The notes under the pieces are model-generated. The model had not been told where the DNA came from, made no database searches, and was given only the letters and a program-made list of their open reading frames with translations. Shown here one piece after another: positions 1 to 8,117 of a DNA stretch of 64,000 nt (position 1 is its first letter; every line of letters begins with the position of its first letter). The position numbers were made by a program, and so were the translations under genes. The stretch comes from G965276675 sp965276675. GTDB taxonomy: Bacteria > Acidobacteriota > Terriglobia > Terriglobales > Acidobacteriaceae. The DNA lies in contig OZ255624.1 of assembly GCA_965276675.1 (NCBI GenBank), positions 4,774,001 to 4,838,000 of the forward strand, given 5' to 3'.

Positions 1-43
1 CATCGCCGTACCCTGGCCGACACGGACCAGGAGTTCGTTTTGA

Positions 44-400
44 TCATGCGTCAGCATCAGATTCTCCTTGCGATGCAACGAGCGTGGCGACAGGCACGTC
101 CAAAAGCGATCGACATGCGTCATACAAATCGTGGCGAAGCAGAACACCTTCCGGATCCACGTGCGGCAAGGGTGGCCGTGGGGATGGCGGAAGCACACCG
201 CGGCGGAACAGGTCTAGGATGACTTCCAATCGCCTGCGGTCCAGGAGATCGAGGCTTTGCACGATATGAGGCGAACGCGCTGCGCACGACGGCAATTCGG
301 GATGCGTTGCTTCGCGCAGCCACCCGCCCTGGCCGTCCGCCACGAGTGCCGCCTCGACCAAGTAGGGAACGCGGAGATAGTCACGAAGGGTCATGCCCAT
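44..400 (-). CDS. Hypothetical protein, about 118 aa
   Basis: I do not recognise this gene. The predicted protein opens MGMTLRDYLRVPYLVEA and has a short sheet-like N-terminal stretch (YLVEAALVADGQGGWL, then HPELPSC), followed by a helical, leucine-rich middle (QSLDLLDRRRLEVILDLF) and a proline-rich linker. The shape is loosely like small HicB-type or regulatory proteins, but no catalytic motif is visible. Two nearby ATGs (400 and 394) are possible starts; a TTG further upstream at 442 would add 14 residues. None has a convincing ribosome binding site. It is divergent from the secreted ClpP-like gene, and a perfect palindrome lies between them. Confidence 0.45.
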   Translation of the reverse strand: MGMTLRDYLRVPYLVEAALVADGQGGWLREATHPELPSCAARSPHIVQSLDLLDRRRLEVILDLFRRGVLPPSPRPPLPHVDPEGVLLRHDLYDACRSLLDVPVATLVASQGESDADA

Positions 401-458
401 ACGGCCTGACTCGGTATGCATGTCTCGATCCGGGATGTTCAACTCCCCTCCCCTGGCT

Positions 459-476
459 TACTACGTAGACGTAGTA
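459..476. promoter_or_regulatory. Perfect 18-bp palindrome in a divergent intergenic region
   Basis: TACTACGT and ACGTAGTA form an 8-bp perfect inverted repeat around a 2-bp centre. It lies between the small minus-strand gene and the plus-strand ClpP-like gene. The tight symmetry and the position suit an operator for a dimeric regulator. That role is an inference, as no regulator gene is adjacent. Confidence 0.4.
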
Positions 477-633
477 TCACGGTTGATGGATCTCGGCAAA
501 ATCCTGGACTAATCGCGTTCCCTGGCGGTCGCGGGTCACAAGACGCGGCGCCCCCGGCCAAAGGCGACAATCCGGTTGACGATCGGCCGGCCTTCGCGCG
601 ATTCATTGCGATATTGCATGAAGGGTCAGCTCG

Positions 634-2004
634 ATGACATGGCGCGACCGCTGGCTGGTGAGTCTGCTGCTGTTTTGCCTGCTGCTCATTCACACGGCCC
701 GCGCCGCCGAGATGATCGTGCAAGACAAGGCCGAGCTCAATGTCATCGTTCTGGCGGGCCGGATTAATCCGGGCGATGCGGCGCAATTCGCCGGGCTGGT
801 CGTCAACCCCATGCGCAAGACCGTGGTGCTGCTGGCTAGCCCAGGCGGCAGTGTGGTCGAGGCGCTGGCGATCGGCGAACACATCCATGCCGCCGGATAT
901 GCCACCATGGTGCCGGCCGAAATCCAATGCACCTCGGCCTGCGGGCTGATCTGGCTGGCCGGCACCCACCGGTATCTGATGTCGGGCAGCCGGTTGGGCT
1001 TTCATGCCGCCTACGCCACGCAGAACGGACAAGTGCGCGAAAGCGGGGTGGCCAATGCCTTGATCGGCGCCTATTTCACCCGGCTCGGCCTGTCGCTGAA
1101 TGCGGTGATGTTCCTCACCAGCGCGCCACCTGAACAGATCCAATGGCTACTGCCGGAGGATGCGCATCGGCTGGGGATCGCGTTCACCCTGGTGCCGGAT
1201 GCGCAGCGCCAGCCGGTCGCGCCGGCGGCTGAATCCAGTCAACCACCGGCCGCGTCGTCACCCCGGGCGGTGGCGCCGCCCGTACTGCAGACGCCCTGGA
1301 GTGCGCGTGAGCGGCGCGCAATGGACTTCGTCACACACTACTACACCCTGCGCTCCGGTTCAGCGGCAGAGGCCGAGCAGGTGGCGTCGATGTATGCTGA
1401 CATGATTTACGACCATGGGCAGACCCGCACGCGCGCGCAGGTCATGGCGGCACGACGGCTGACCGTACAGCTTTGGCCGACCCGGCTGTTTACCACCAAA
1501 CCGGGTTCGCTGGCGGTGCGCTGTGCCGATGTCTGCGTGGTTGACGGGGTGATCGTCTGGCAGGTCAGCAACATCGTCAACCAGATCCGCACCGACGGCG
1601 TCTCGACCTTCAGCTTCACTATCACCGACAACGGGCCGCTGCAGATCCGCGCCGAGACCGGCATAAGCATCTCCCGCAAGACCTTGCCGTTGACCGGCCT
1701 GCAGACAACCGCCGCCACACCCTCGTCGACCTCCGCCAGCACAGGGTTTGCCGATGGTGTCGCGGCGCGGCGGGTGTTTGAGACATGGTATGCTGGGCTA
1801 CCCGCCGGGCAGTTCAAGGAAGGGGCGACATTCTGGGTGAAGAACCACACTCAAGCGTCGCCATCCTCCTGCCAGACCGGCGCTGAGCATGACCCTTACT
1901 GGGTCATGGGTTGCGAGGGTGCTTATTACGTGCTGGCGCGCGCTGATGAACGCCGCCGAAGCGAGCCAGCCTATCAACGCGGTTGGCTCAGCGGGATGAA
2001 TTGA
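634..2004 (+). CDS. Secreted ClpP-like serine protease-fold protein with NTF2-like C-terminal region
   Basis: The 456-aa product begins with a clear signal peptide (MTWRDRWLVSLLLFCLLL...ARA, residues 1-24), so it should act outside the cytoplasm. Residues about 25-190 have the ClpP/SppA crotonase-like fold pattern: a glycine-rich SPGGSVVEALAIG turn, a candidate nucleophile serine in CTSACG, and a histidine in LGFHAAY about 25 residues later. After an Ala/Pro linker (about 195-225) comes a second region (about 230-355) with the FVTHYYTLRSG...LWPTRLF pattern of NTF2/SnoaL-like domains. A third small Trp/Cys-rich region ends the protein (about 370-456). ClpP-type periplasmic proteins are known in alphaproteobacteria; the substrate and the role of the extra domains are unknown. 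It sits alone between unrelated genes. Confidence 0.75.
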   Translation: MTWRDRWLVSLLLFCLLLIHTARAAEMIVQDKAELNVIVLAGRINPGDAAQFAGLVVNPMRKTVVLLASPGGSVVEALAIGEHIHAAGYATMVPAEIQCTSACGLIWLAGTHRYLMSGSRLGFHAAYATQNGQVRESGVANALIGAYFTRLGLSLNAVMFLTSAPPEQIQWLLPEDAHRLGIAFTLVPDAQRQPVAPAAESSQPPAASSPRAVAPPVLQTPWSARERRAMDFVTHYYTLRSGSAAEAEQVASMYADMIYDHGQTRTRAQVMAARRLTVQLWPTRLFTTKPGSLAVRCADVCVVDGVIVWQVSNIVNQIRTDGVSTFSFTITDNGPLQIRAETGISISRKTLPLTGLQTTAATPSSTSASTGFADGVAARRVFETWYAGLPAGQFKEGATFWVKNHTQASPSSCQTGAEHDPYWVMGCEGAYYVLARADERRRSEPAYQRGWLSGMN

Positions 2005-2365
2005 TCTGGTGGAAGCAATCTAAAGCATCGGAAGAGCGGGAGCTCACCGGTGTGCGCCTCAAGACCCAATCTACTCGTTCAGCCGGAACTGCCGCGCCTC
2101 GCAAGTTCGGTCAGGCTGTCAGTCGCCACCGTCATCGCGCTGCGTGCGTAGACGTCATCGCGCTGCGTTCGTAGATACGGCTGTCTCGTCTGCCGCTCCG
2201 TAACAAGGCCAACTGGCCAGTACTGTTGACACAGCGCGCAAGCGGCTTGACCATCACACCGAACATGAAGGGGACTGCCCGGATGCCTCCCCGGTTTCGG
2301 TGTGGATCGCTCCGCTGCAGCCTCCGTTACCGGCTGACCCATCGACAACAAGCGAAAGGCAAACC
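2005..2365. other. Intergenic region, no gene seen
   Basis: I see no supported gene in these 361 bases. They hold a short tandem repeat (2131-2175) and, at the right end, the ribosome binding site GAAAGG (2355-2360) of the next gene. Confidence 0.5.
2131..2175. repeat. Two tandem copies of a 22-bp repeat
   Basis: The unit beginning GTCATCGCGCTGCGT occurs at 2131-2152 and 2154-2175 with one mismatch and a 23-bp period. It lies in non-coding sequence; no function can be assigned. Confidence 0.6.
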
Positions 2366-3889
2366 ATGCACAAGCGCGTCACCTATCCAGATGCCATAGA
2401 ACCTTTAGTCCAGTTCGTCGAAGCAACGCCTTGCAGCGAAATCATCGACCGCACCTTGGAAAAGTTGCGCGCCGGCGTTCCGACCCAGACAATGCTGACA
2501 GCCTCGGCGCTGGCAGTCACCCGGTCCTCCGACCTGCCGCCCGGTCATCATGGCGGCCCGCTGCATCCTGTCGCCGGCCTCTATGCCGTCTCCAGGCTGA
2601 TTGAGCGGCTGGACGGGGAATCAAGCTTTCTTCCGGTGTTGCAGCACGTGGCGCTGGCCAACAAGCACATCAACGACCCTGTCACCAGTCCCTACCAGTT
2701 GCTTGACTACGAGCCGCTGGATGCTGCCCATGCGTCGGTCAGCCGGTTGACGGACATGGCAGCGGATGGCGGCGGCGATGTGGTGACAGAGAAGGGAATC
2801 GAGGCCACGAAGCAGGCGTTCCTGAAGGCCGTCGATCGGGGTGAAAGCAGCAAGGCCGATCACCTGTTCCTCTGGCTTTGGGACAACGTGCCGCCGATCG
2901 AGGCATTCAATCTGATCATGAGCGTGGCCATTCCAAAGAACGCGCTCGACGACCATTACTTCATCTATCCGGCGGCTCTGTGGCGCTATCTGGAAACCTA
3001 CGACAAGGAGCACCTGAAAGTCCTGATGCGACCCGCTGTCCGCTACGTCGCGCGGTTCCCGACCTTCCGCGCTGTGCCGGAGATCGACGCACTGATTGAG
3101 CAGCATGGACTGCTGAACCGGATCCTGCGCCAGCGCTCTGGCGATGACGAGACCGCCATGATCGGCCAGGTCGGTCAGGCGATCAGTGCGGTCGAAAAAT
3201 ACCCTGAGATCCCAAGGCTGCTGACCCAGGCGCTGGCCGACGGCCTGTCCCTGGAAGGCGCCGGCGAGGCCTTGTCGATCGGCGCCGCGGGTCTGTTCCT
3301 GCGCTCGCAGACCGGCAATCCCATGGACGTGCATCTGCACACCAGCGCCAACCTGCGGCGCTGGCTGTTGAAACTGGATGGTTTCAGCACCAAGAACAAG
3401 CTGTTGACTTTGCTGCACTGGCAGACCGGCCCGGAGATCAAATCCACCCAGTATCGGATGGAGCCATGGCCGCAGCCGGACATGGCGGCGGTGGACGCGC
3501 TGCCACATCGCTCACAGGATGAGCTGCTGGATGCGATTCTGCACAGCATCCACACGCAGCCTCCGACAGATTGGTCGACGGTCTCCAACCTGGGAAAGAT
3601 GATCGCGGTGCCAGAGGTGAAGGACAGCGTGAACCTGGCCCAGCAATACGTGAGCCTGGGCTACGACGCGAACGCGCTGATCGCTCGCCTTGCGGAGATT
3701 GTCTGTCACGACAGCTTCACCGAAATGCACGCCTTCAAGCATCATCAGTCGATCGTGGAGGAGTTTCACAACACGCGTGAACCGTGGCGTTGGATGCACC
3801 TGGTCTGCGGTGTGCAGGCAGCCGCGATCTCATTCGGCAAGAATATGGAGGTCTATGAAGGCGCGCTCGATCTGCTTCACGCCGCCTGA
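2366..3889 (+). CDS. His-rich all-helical protein of unknown function, 507 aa
   Basis: No family assignment is certain. I chose the ATG at 2366 because GAAAGG lies 6 bases upstream; an in-frame GTG further upstream adds low-complexity sequence. The protein looks soluble and helical. It has striking His groups: HHGGPLHP (about residue 60), HVALANKHIND (about 95), DHYFIYPA (about 210), HLHTSANLRR (about 325) and near the C-terminus CHDSFTEMHAFKHHQSIVEEFH. Spaced histidines of this kind suggest a metal site. The arrangement is faintly reminiscent of the questin-oxidase-like helical family, but I cannot support that name. It is monocistronic and convergent with ppa across a terminator hairpin. 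Confidence 0.6.
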   Translation: MHKRVTYPDAIEPLVQFVEATPCSEIIDRTLEKLRAGVPTQTMLTASALAVTRSSDLPPGHHGGPLHPVAGLYAVSRLIERLDGESSFLPVLQHVALANKHINDPVTSPYQLLDYEPLDAAHASVSRLTDMAADGGGDVVTEKGIEATKQAFLKAVDRGESSKADHLFLWLWDNVPPIEAFNLIMSVAIPKNALDDHYFIYPAALWRYLETYDKEHLKVLMRPAVRYVARFPTFRAVPEIDALIEQHGLLNRILRQRSGDDETAMIGQVGQAISAVEKYPEIPRLLTQALADGLSLEGAGEALSIGAAGLFLRSQTGNPMDVHLHTSANLRRWLLKLDGFSTKNKLLTLLHWQTGPEIKSTQYRMEPWPQPDMAAVDALPHRSQDELLDAILHSIHTQPPTDWSTVSNLGKMIAVPEVKDSVNLAQQYVSLGYDANALIARLAEIVCHDSFTEMHAFKHHQSIVEEFHNTREPWRWMHLVCGVQAAAISFGKNMEVYEGALDLLHAA

Positions 3890-3899
3890 ACTGAGCACG

Positions 3900-3970
3900 C
3901 CGAAGCACACCGGCTTCGGTTGACGGGCACAGTGTGGGGACGGCTTGCGACTGACCGTCCCCGCGCTGTG
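3900..3970. terminator. Double hairpin between convergent genes
   Basis: Two hairpins follow each other. The first pairs CCGAAGC with GCTTCGG (3900-3919). The second pairs CACAGTGTGGGGACGG with CCGTCCCCGCGCTGTG (3928-3970) around an 11-base loop. Both convergent genes end beside it, so a bidirectional terminator is likely, though there is no strong T tract. Confidence 0.6.
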
Positions 3971-3990
3971 TTGTCAGCGCAATCAGACCG

Positions 3991-4521
3991 TCAGCGCCGG
4001 TTGGCGCGCTGAACCGCGGTCGTGATAAACGCTTTTGCCTCTGTCGCGTCACCCCAACCCAGCAACTTGACCCACTTACCTGGCTCCAGATCCTTGTAGT
4101 GCTGGAAAAAGTGCTGGATCTGTTCCAGCGTGATCGTCGGCAGGTCTGTATAGTTGTGTACATTGACGTAACGCTGCGTCAGTTTTGGCGACGGGACCGC
4201 GATGATCTTCTCGTCACCGCCGCCGTCATCCTCCATCTTCAGAACACCGACGGGGCGCACATTGATCACCGCGCCGGGGACGATCGGCCGGGTGTTGGCA
4301 ACCAGAACGTCGATCGGGTCGCCATCCTCGGACAGCGTATGGGGAACGAAGCCATAATTTCCCGGATACCGCATCGGTGTGTAGAGAAATCGATCGACGA
4401 CCAGTGTTCCAGCCTCTTTGTCCAGCTCATACTTGATCGGTTCGCCGCCGATAGCGACTTCAATGACCACATTGATGTCTTCAGGCGGATTTTTGCCGAT
4501 GGAGATGGCGTCGATACGCAT
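3991..4521 (-). CDS. ppa: Inorganic pyrophosphatase
   Basis: This is a family I soluble pyrophosphatase, hydrolysing PPi to two phosphates in the cytoplasm and pulling biosynthetic reactions forward. The 176-aa length is normal for bacteria. The family signature DGDPIDV is intact in the segment EDGDPIDVLVANTRP. Other conserved parts are visible: the N-terminal EVAIGGEPIKYELDK, the YPGNYGFVP strand and the metal-binding segment KMEDDGGGDEKIIAVP. It is the last gene of a minus-strand run with murA (11-bp gap) and dcd. Confidence 0.97.
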   Translation of the reverse strand: MRIDAISIGKNPPEDINVVIEVAIGGEPIKYELDKEAGTLVVDRFLYTPMRYPGNYGFVPHTLSEDGDPIDVLVANTRPIVPGAVINVRPVGVLKMEDDGGGDEKIIAVPSPKLTQRYVNVHNYTDLPTITLEQIQHFFQHYKDLEPGKWVKLLGWGDATEAKAFITTAVQRANRR

Positions 4522-4532
4522 GACGTTGATCC

Positions 4533-5795
4533 TTATCCTGAAATGCGTTCAATGTCGGCACCGCAGCCAGCCAGCTTCTGCTCCACCGCCTCATAGCCGC
4601 GATCCAGGTGATAAACCCGGTTCACGATGGTTTCCCCGCGCGCCGCCAGGCCCGCCAGGATCAGCGACAAGGACGCGCGCAGGTCGGTCGCCATCACAGG
4701 TGCTCCGGACAGGGCTGGGACGCCTCGCACGATTGCCGACGCTCCGTGGACGTTAACCCTGGCGCCCATGCGATTCAGTTCCGGGACGTGCATGAAACGG
4801 TTCTCGAAGATCGTCTCGGTGACCATGCAGGCGCCATCCGCCACCGACATCAACGCCATGTACTGCGCCTGCATGTCGGTAGGAAAGCCGGGATAGGGTT
4901 CGGTCATCACATCCGCACCGTGAAGCCCGTTCAGCCGCGTCACCGTCAGTCCCTCTGACGTCTCGGAGATATCCACGCCAGCCTCGCGCAAAATGCGTAC
5001 TGTCGCGCCCAAGTGCTCCAGGCGCGCGCCGCGCAGGAACAGCGATCCACCGGAAATCGCCGCCGCACACGCATAGCTGCCGGTTTCGATGCGATCCGGG
5101 ATGATGCGGTGTTCGGCGCCATGCAGGCTGCGCACGCCTTCTATTGTCAGCTTATCGCTGCCGATGCCCTGAATCCGGGCTCCCATCGCCACCAGGCAGG
5201 CGGCCAGGTCGCCGATCTCCGGCTCGCGCGCGGCATTACTCAGAACAGTCTGGCCCTCCGCAAGGCTGGCTGCCATCAGCAGGTTCTCCGTCGCACCAAC
5301 GGAGACGAACGGGAAGACTATCCTGGCCCCCTGCAGCCGGCCGTCGACCTTGCCATCGATATAGCCGCTGTCGAGGTTGAAGCGCGCGCCCATCTGCTCC
5401 AGTCCCTTCAGGTGCAGATCCACCGGCCGGGTGCCGATGGCGCAGCCCCCAGGCATCGAGACCCGCGCCTCGCCGCACCGCGCAAGCAACGGACCCAGCA
5501 CGAGGACTGACGCGCGCATCTTGCGCACGATGTCATAGGGCGCCTCGGTGCTGGCAATCGCACCGCCAAGCGACAGCACACGTCCCTGGTCCGACAGCGG
5601 TTCGACGGCGATGCCATGCTGCTGCAGCAGTTGCCCCATGGTGTGGATGTCCGCCAACCGCGGCACGTTGCACAAGACCAACCGCTGCTCCGTCAACAGG
5701 GCGGCGGCCATCAGCGGCAGCGCGGCATTCTTCGCGCCGCCGACTGCAATCTCACCCGACAGCGGCCGACCACCGCGAATGCGAATTCGATCCAT
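4533..5795 (-). CDS. murA: UDP-N-acetylglucosamine 1-carboxyvinyltransferase
   Basis: MurA transfers enolpyruvate from PEP to UDP-GlcNAc, the first committed step of peptidoglycan synthesis, in the cytoplasm. The 420-aa protein is the usual length and is collinear throughout with the EPSP-synthase fold. The N-terminal GGAKNAALPLMAAALL segment is present. The catalytic cysteine (the fosfomycin target) is kept at about residue 118 in MPGGCAIGTRPVDLHL. The PTDMQAQYMALM and MHVPELNRMGA segments of the second domain are also present. It lies 8 bp downstream of dcd and 11 bp upstream of ppa, consistent with one transcript. Confidence 0.97.
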   Translation of the reverse strand: MDRIRIRGGRPLSGEIAVGGAKNAALPLMAAALLTEQRLVLCNVPRLADIHTMGQLLQQHGIAVEPLSDQGRVLSLGGAIASTEAPYDIVRKMRASVLVLGPLLARCGEARVSMPGGCAIGTRPVDLHLKGLEQMGARFNLDSGYIDGKVDGRLQGARIVFPFVSVGATENLLMAASLAEGQTVLSNAAREPEIGDLAACLVAMGARIQGIGSDKLTIEGVRSLHGAEHRIIPDRIETGSYACAAAISGGSLFLRGARLEHLGATVRILREAGVDISETSEGLTVTRLNGLHGADVMTEPYPGFPTDMQAQYMALMSVADGACMVTETIFENRFMHVPELNRMGARVNVHGASAIVRGVPALSGAPVMATDLRASLSLILAGLAARGETIVNRVYHLDRGYEAVEQKLAGCGADIERISG

Positions 5796-5803
5796 GAACG
5801 CCC

Positions 5804-6358
5804 TTACATTCTTGGCAGGGAGGTGCCGCGTTGACCCATGTATTTCCCGGCCCTGTCAGCATAGCTCGTCTCGCACGCCTCGTTGCCTTGCAGAAACAGG
5901 AACTGGCAGATCCCTTCGTTGGCGTGGATCTTGGCTGGCAGCGGCGTGGTGTTGCTGATCTCGATTGTCACTTGGCCCTGCCATTCCGGCTCCAGCGGCG
6001 TGACGTTTACGATGATGCCGCAACGTGCATAGGTCGATTTGCCCAGGCAGATCACCAACACATCCCGCGGGATGCGGAAGTACTCGATGGTGTGGCCGAG
6101 GGCGAAGCTGTTTGGCGGAATGATGCAGATATCGGTCTTGCGGTCCACGAAGCTGGACGGCTCGAACGCCTTCGGATCAATCACCGCCGAGTCGATGTTG
6201 GTGAAGATCTTGAATTCGTCCGCGATGCGCGCGTCGTAGCCATAGCTGGACAGGCCATAGCTGATGACCCCGTCTCGCTTTTGCGCCTCGGCGAACGGCT
6301 CGATCATCCGGTGGTCCTGCGCCATCCGGCGTATCCAGCGGTCGGACAGGACGGGCAT
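5804..6358 (-). CDS. dcd: dCTP deaminase
   Basis: Dcd deaminates dCTP to dUTP, supplying dUMP for thymidylate synthesis. The 184-aa trimeric-dUTPase-fold protein carries the usual landmarks: MPVLSDRWIR at the start, SYGYDARIADEFKIF, the catalytic region GKSTYARCGIIVNVTPLEP, the EWQGQVTIEISN strand with the catalytic glutamate, and the QFLFLQG segment. The C-terminal YMGQRG part closes the active site. It sits between DUF6065 and murA on the minus strand. Confidence 0.95.
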   Translation of the reverse strand: MPVLSDRWIRRMAQDHRMIEPFAEAQKRDGVISYGLSSYGYDARIADEFKIFTNIDSAVIDPKAFEPSSFVDRKTDICIIPPNSFALGHTIEYFRIPRDVLVICLGKSTYARCGIIVNVTPLEPEWQGQVTIEISNTTPLPAKIHANEGICQFLFLQGNEACETSYADRAGKYMGQRGTSLPRM

Positions 6359-6439
6359 TTGACTTGGCAGCTCCGGTGGTAAGCGATACGGCTCCTGTAG
6401 CGCGAATGCGGCCGTGGCCGCAAACGTGTTGTCGTGCGT

Positions 6440-7387
6440 TCACATCGTCGGCTTCAGGGCCTTATCTGAGCGAGATGCCGATAGATGGGCCGCATGCACA
6501 AGCCGCTCGGCCATCTCTCGGGGCAGGCCCGCCCGAAGCAGCAGATCCCTGTCATACGGGCCATCGCTGCGAATTGCCGCGGCGAGTGCGGCGATGCCCT
6601 GCTCCAGAAGGTCCGGGTCGACGGCAATCGTCGGCCTGCTGAGCGTGGGAGCTCCCTTAACAAACGGCTTGAGCCGCAGCTTGGCCTTATGATCGGGCAC
6701 CCCCGGCCGGTCATCCATATCCAGGCCCCGGTAGTAGCGCTTCTGCCACTGGTCGGAACCGGCAGCGGGCGCGGCCTCGGCGACCTTCGCCTGGAAGCTG
6801 TTGCGCGAACGGCTCCACTCAGCGAACTGTCGCGCCGCGTCAGGATTGTCGTTCAGCGGGACGAGCTTGGGGTTCATCCGTTCCAGCGCATCCCGTGGAG
6901 CAGGCTGGATGAAGCAGATGGGTTCTCCCGCTTCAAAACGGATCCAGTGGTTCCGCCTGGTGAAGCGCCAGTTCATGGTGAAGGTGTAGGGGGACCAATC
7001 CGTCTCGATCACCCCGGACAGCGGCGCAATGCCGTCTTTCGCGCTGTTGGGCGAGCCGCCAACGAGCAGGTTCCATCCCGGTGGGGTGCGAAACAGACCC
7101 TGGATGTGGACGGTAAGGGTGGCCTGACCGAACAGGGACACCGGCGCGGCATGGACGGGCATGCCGTTGTCCGGCCGGATGATCACGTCGGCGGTTGCCG
7201 CGCCGCCGCGCCAATACGCGGAGAAACCGACCGGCGTCAGGATCTCCCATCCGTGCGCATTGGCAATGTTTAGCGGCAGGCAGCGATAGGCGAAGGCTTC
7301 GGCTGTGGCGTCCATCCATGGCCGCGTCGGCTCTGCCGGGCGGATCAGGATCTGCCAGCCTTCGTGCAGGTAGCACAGGAAATCCAT
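6440..7387 (-). CDS. DUF6065 family protein
   Basis: The 315-aa protein matches what I know of the DUF6065 family, for which no biochemical function is established. It lacks a signal peptide and membrane segments. Recognisable conserved pieces are the N-terminal YLHEGWQILIRPAEPTRPWM, the NAHGWEILTPVGFSAYW segment, NWRFTRRNHWIRFEAGEPIC and the IQPAPRDALE stretch. The C-terminal third is basic and probably flexible. It is the first gene of the minus-strand run ending at ppa and is divergent from the TetR gene. The shared 120-bp upstream region contains the TetR-type operator. Confidence 0.8.
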   Translation of the reverse strand: MDFLCYLHEGWQILIRPAEPTRPWMDATAEAFAYRCLPLNIANAHGWEILTPVGFSAYWRGGAATADVIIRPDNGMPVHAAPVSLFGQATLTVHIQGLFRTPPGWNLLVGGSPNSAKDGIAPLSGVIETDWSPYTFTMNWRFTRRNHWIRFEAGEPICFIQPAPRDALERMNPKLVPLNDNPDAARQFAEWSRSRNSFQAKVAEAAPAAGSDQWQKRYYRGLDMDDRPGVPDHKAKLRLKPFVKGAPTLSRPTIAVDPDLLEQGIAALAAAIRSDGPYDRDLLLRAGLPREMAERLVHAAHLSASRSDKALKPTM

Positions 7388-7507
7388 GCGCTGGTCTCCA
7401 TGGGTGATGGGCAGTTGCGGTCGTACACCCGATGCGCATGGTCTACTCTATCAGCTACCCGAAGCGACAACTTTTACGGTATGCGTGGAAACCGTTTGGC
7501 AAAATCC

Positions 7508-7519
7508 GACCAATCGGTC
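7508..7519. promoter_or_regulatory. Putative TetR/NemR-type operator
   Basis: GACCAATCGGTC is an inverted repeat GACC-N4-GGTC directly before the TetR gene. This core is the one described for the NemR box in Escherichia coli. Because the first possible ATG (7520) abuts it, bound repressor would block transcription or translation start of the regulator itself and probably of the downstream MATE gene. It could also reach the divergent DUF6065 promoter. Confidence 0.55.
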
Positions 7520-8107
7520 ATGATGACTAGCATGAAGCAACCCAATATGCGTGACCATCTCCTTTCCACCGGCTTAAAGGTACTGCACGCCCGCGGCTTC
7601 CACGCCAGCGGCGTGCAGGACGTTGCAAACGCCGCCGGCGTGCCAAAGGGTTCCTTCTACACGCACTTCGACAGCAAGGAGCGATTCGGCGCAGAGGTGC
7701 TTGGCCGCTATTGGGAGCGTCGTGCTGGCCGGGCGTTGGCGATCCTCAGCGATGAATCCCTGTCGCCGCTGGCGCGCCTGAAAGCATACTTTGCCAGCAA
7801 AACCGAAGTGTCCGGGCCGTTCGACAAAGGCTGCATGATCGGCAACTTTGCCGCGGAACTGGCAGGCGGCAGCCGGTTGGTGCGCGACCGGTTGGCAGGC
7901 GTGTTTGCGGCGTGGACCCGGATGCTGGCGGGATGCATCCGCGACGCCCAGGAGGCCGGTGAGTTGCGTCTCGAGCTGGATGCAGACAGCTTGGCTGCCT
8001 TCCTGATCGATGCGTTTGAAGGTGCCATCTTGCGGACCAAAGTCGACCGCGATGCGACCGCATTGCGTCGGCTCGAAAGCATTGTCTTCTCCATTATCCT
8101 GACCTGA
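7520..8107 (+). CDS. TetR family regulator, NemR/AcuR-like
   Basis: This is a TetR-type repressor of about 195 aa. The N-terminal helix-turn-helix runs MRDHLLSTGLKVLHARGF...VQDVANAAGVPKGSFYTHF, and GVPKGSFYTHFDSKE is the typical recognition-helix segment of NemR/AcuR-like members. The C-terminal ligand domain contains a CMIGNFAAEL segment; NemR-type regulators often sense electrophiles through a cysteine there (C in GCMIGN), but that role is inference. Three in-frame ATGs (7520, 7523, 7532) are possible starts and none has a clear Shine-Dalgarno site. The MATE gene follows after 10 bp, suggesting repressor and pump are co-transcribed. Confidence 0.88.
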   Translation: MMTSMKQPNMRDHLLSTGLKVLHARGFHASGVQDVANAAGVPKGSFYTHFDSKERFGAEVLGRYWERRAGRALAILSDESLSPLARLKAYFASKTEVSGPFDKGCMIGNFAAELAGGSRLVRDRLAGVFAAWTRMLAGCIRDAQEAGELRLELDADSLAAFLIDAFEGAILRTKVDRDATALRRLESIVFSIILT

Positions 8108-8117
8108 GGCAAGCGCA

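Noticed and set aside
439..1143. Minus-strand open frame of 234 codons
   Set aside because: Overlaps the signal peptide and catalytic part of the ClpP-like gene in antisense; composition is not protein-like.
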